From: Monosporascus cannonballus
Lineage: Eukaryota > Ascomycota > Sordariomycetes > Xylariales
DNA: 64,000 bases
NCBI GenBank assembly: GCA_004154925.1
Contig: QJNS01000164.1
Coordinates: 1-64,000 of the forward strand
Reading direction: 5' to 3'
Every line of letters begins with the position of its first letter. The stretch's first letter is position 1. A model generated the notes under the pieces. The model did no database searches. It was not told the origin of the DNA and saw only the letters and a program-made list of their open reading frames with translations. The translations under genes and the position numbers were made by a program. Shown here one piece after another: positions 62,446 through 64,000 of this stretch.

Positions 62446-63185
62446 TATAACAGCTATGCGGTTTAACCAATTATTAAACCTTAGTTATACGGGTTTATAT
62501 TAATAGAAATATCGTAGAAATCTAAGTAATAAATACAGTAACGTATTACGTTTCGTAATATTAAGGATATTTTAAATAACGAATTATTATTACAAATTAA
62601 AGTTATTTAAATTATAAAAATAATAAGCGTATATATCCCTTTTAAATTAAATTAGATCTTTATTAGATTTTAACATTATTGTGACGGCTATGCGGTTTAA
62701 CCAACCATTAAATCTTAAGTCGACGGGTTTATGTTGGTAGAAGTATCGTGGGAATCTGAGCAATAAATATAGTACGTATTACGTCTCGTAATGCTAAAGG
62801 TGCTTTGTATTGCAAATACTTGGTATTAATAAGTATTACGAACTGGTGCTATCTAGATTATGGAAGTAATAAGCGTATATATTCTGATTCCTTTATTATT
62901 GCTTATCTCTGTTTAGCAAAGCTCTGTTAAATAATTGCTTAATATTATTCAGTCGTACTCAGTTGAAACCCGCTAAGCACTGATTACGTAACCCTGAACT
63001 AACGTGGCTTCGTGATCTTGGCTGGACCGTATTCGCAGGCCCAGCTGACTTGGGTTGTAACAATTATTACAGATCTAATACCATTAGATTTATTTGGATC
63101 TTGTTGCCAAGAGAGATCCAAATCACGTAACCTTTCCATGTGGGTCCGACCGTCTTTGAGGCCGGTCTTGGGTTGGGTCGCAACA
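62446..63185 (-). repeat. Gypsy-A5 5' LTR, U3 type 3, interrupted by a solo LTR
   Basis: 62446-62679 plus 63068-63185, about 352 bases joined, from TATAACAGC to GTCGCAACA. The U3 part matches the left copy with few changes. A 10-base inverted repeat, ATTTGGATCT and AGATCCAAAT, lies at 63092-63101 and 63114-63123. Confidence 0.88.
62680..63062 (-). repeat. Solo LTR of the Gypsy-A family, U3 type 6
   Basis: 383 bases, TGTGACGGC to GGTTGTAACA on the plus strand. Perfect duplication ATTAT at 62675-62679 and 63063-63067. It lies in A5's LTR. The U3 is unlike the others and is essentially free of RIP. Confidence 0.93.
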
Positions 63186-63234
63186 CAGGGGTACAGGAAG
63201 TAATTCCCGCTAGTGCTGACTGGCTTTACTAGGT

Positions 63235-63564
63235 CTGACAGCTTTTGACGAATTTAACAGTGAATCAACCGCCTTCGAAAATCATAACAGCCAATTAACT
63301 TCAGCCCTTGAAAAGGCACGTCCGAAAAAACTAAGAAAGGTGGAAGCTGACCCCAATCAAAAATTCGTACGGCTAAAGAACGTTAGGCAAATGAAGGCCG
63401 GGCTAAAGGGCAACGCGCAAAAACACTTTTCCGTTATTCCGTAAAACGAAGCCCAAGATGAAAAAGGTGAAGAAAACGAATATTATACTGATAATCCTGA
63501 TTATATAGTAATGCGATTTCATAAAAACCGAAAAGGGTTGCTTAATTGGTTGTTAAGTTATTGA
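63235..63564 (+). pseudogene. Fot1/pogo-like transposase C-terminal remnant
   Basis: A 110-codon frame with one in-frame TAA (in VIP-stop-NEAQ) ends with TGA at 63562-63564. It reads LEKARPKKLRKVEADPN followed by KFVRLKNV. A charged helix, then RPKK-(R/K)-KV-x-x-DPN-x-KF, is typical of the end of fungal pogo/Fot1 transposases as I remember them. The upstream part with the DDE domain is absent, since Gypsy-A5 begins at 63185. Base composition is near normal. Confidence 0.6.
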
Positions 63565-63604
63565 TTTTTGAAGTATATAGATGGTTTGGCGATAGCCTCA
63601 AATT

Positions 63605-63652
63605 GGGGGTGGGGCGTTGAGGGGGTGGTGCGTTGACCGGGGGTCTGACTTA
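63605..63652 (-). repeat. Right terminal repeat of the pogo-like element
   Basis: Read inward on the minus strand it starts AGTCAGACCCCCGG next to TA at 63651-63652. Fot1-type elements start AGTCAA... and sit on TA. Two near-copies of a 16-base unit (63605-63620 and 63621-63636) lie inside. The left partner is not in the window. Confidence 0.6.
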
Positions 63653-64000
63653 CTTAAATGCATTTCCCTCCCTTTCGCCTTATGTCTCCCCTTCATTTCC
63701 ACGCCCCCTCCTGTTAAACATGCCGCTGCTATCTTATCCTCCCACGTGGAGACATCTCTCTACTTTTCGTTTGCCTTCATCTAAAATGTCCAAGGCTTCC
63801 TTGAAGACGGGTCATCCATCCACATGCCATCTGCCATACCAAAAGGGCGGGAGAAGTCGCCTTGGCGTGACAAGAGATAATATTCTCATGCTCATACACA
63901 ACGTCCCTATCAGTGACAACTTCATCGCCTCTGATACGCTTGTAGGCCGTTAATTGATAAATAAAACGGGCAGAGGAAATACACGGAATTCGGGGAGGAA
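63653..64000. other. Right flank with ordinary base composition
   Basis: Not AT-rich and pyrimidine-rich at first (63665-63760). A short frame from ATG 63786 to 63953 (55 codons, context AAAATGTCC) is open to a TAA, but I recognise nothing in it. No gene is called. Confidence 0.5.

Larger units (their letters stand above)
54762..63185 (-). mobile_element. Gypsy-A5: nearly full-length element with two internal insertions
   Basis: Left LTR remnant at 54762-55016 and right LTR in two parts, 62446-62679 and 63068-63185. Both have U3 type 3. The body runs on the minus strand. Removing the gag-only element (59256-60768) and the solo LTR (62680-63062) with their duplications leaves about 6.5 kb. 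The left LTR lacks about 96 bases at the A4 junction. The right end abuts a pogo-like remnant at 63186. Confidence 0.85.

Noticed and set aside
2400..63185. Regional centromere
   Set aside because: AT-rich RIP-mutated retroelement clusters also form ordinary heterochromatin. Nothing in the sequence alone distinguishes the two.
63633..63953. 106-codon plus-strand ORF at the right edge
   Set aside because: It starts in the terminal repeat of the pogo-like element and has no recognisable domain. Pyrimidine-rich sequence alone can keep it open.

Overview
The window looks like part of a filamentous ascomycete nuclear chromosome. Both edges have balanced base composition: a spliced gene with short fungal-type introns on the left and a Fot1/pogo-like transposon remnant on the right. 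Between them lies about 60 kb of extremely AT-rich DNA. Its reading frames carry TAA and TAG where glutamine codons would be expected, Tyr (TAT/TAC) where Cys is expected, and few CpA/TpG but many CpG. This is the signature of repeat-induced point mutation (RIP). I cannot name the species.

Layout (family names are my own labels). 1-2033: 3' part of a P-loop ATPase gene. 2976-8977: complete Gypsy-B element, minus strand, carrying a young solo LTR (5920-6302). 9008-9490: decayed Cys-rich ORF. About 9500-14759: 3'-truncated Copia-1a. About 14800-16002: Copia-2 fragment. 16003-47766: a deep nest. Here Gypsy-A3 (minus) holds a solo LTR (18036-18363), a TIR element (18412-19834), Gypsy-A1 (plus, 19837-40871) and Copia-1b (42204-47647). 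A1 is itself split by Gypsy-C (21857-29223) and Gypsy-A2 (30572-37327). 47984-54761: Gypsy-A4 (minus). 54762-63185: Gypsy-A5 (minus), split by a small gag-only LTR element (59256-60768) and a solo LTR (62680-63062). 63186-63652: pogo-like remnant.

Nine insertions are delimited by five-base or TA target-site duplications read directly from the sequence, so the nesting order is well supported.

The most interesting content is in the Gypsy-A family. (1) Between the chromodomain and the 3' LTR, four copies carry an antisense ORF of about 205 codons. Its cysteine (or mutated Tyr) positions fit C-x2-C-x6-C-x8-C-x2-C-x6-C, the spacing of a fungal Zn2Cys6 cluster, followed by a Lys/Arg/Glu/Gln-rich helical tail. 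(2) The LTRs share a conserved R-U5 half, but the U3 half comes in about eight unrelated versions that keep only a common start, an ACGGTC motif, a CACGTG-like box and a TATA motif. RIP damage stops near the U3/R boundary. (3) The 1.5-kb element at 59256-60768 encodes only a gag-like protein, so it resembles the TR-GAG class. I saw no RNA genes or CRISPR arrays that I could defend.
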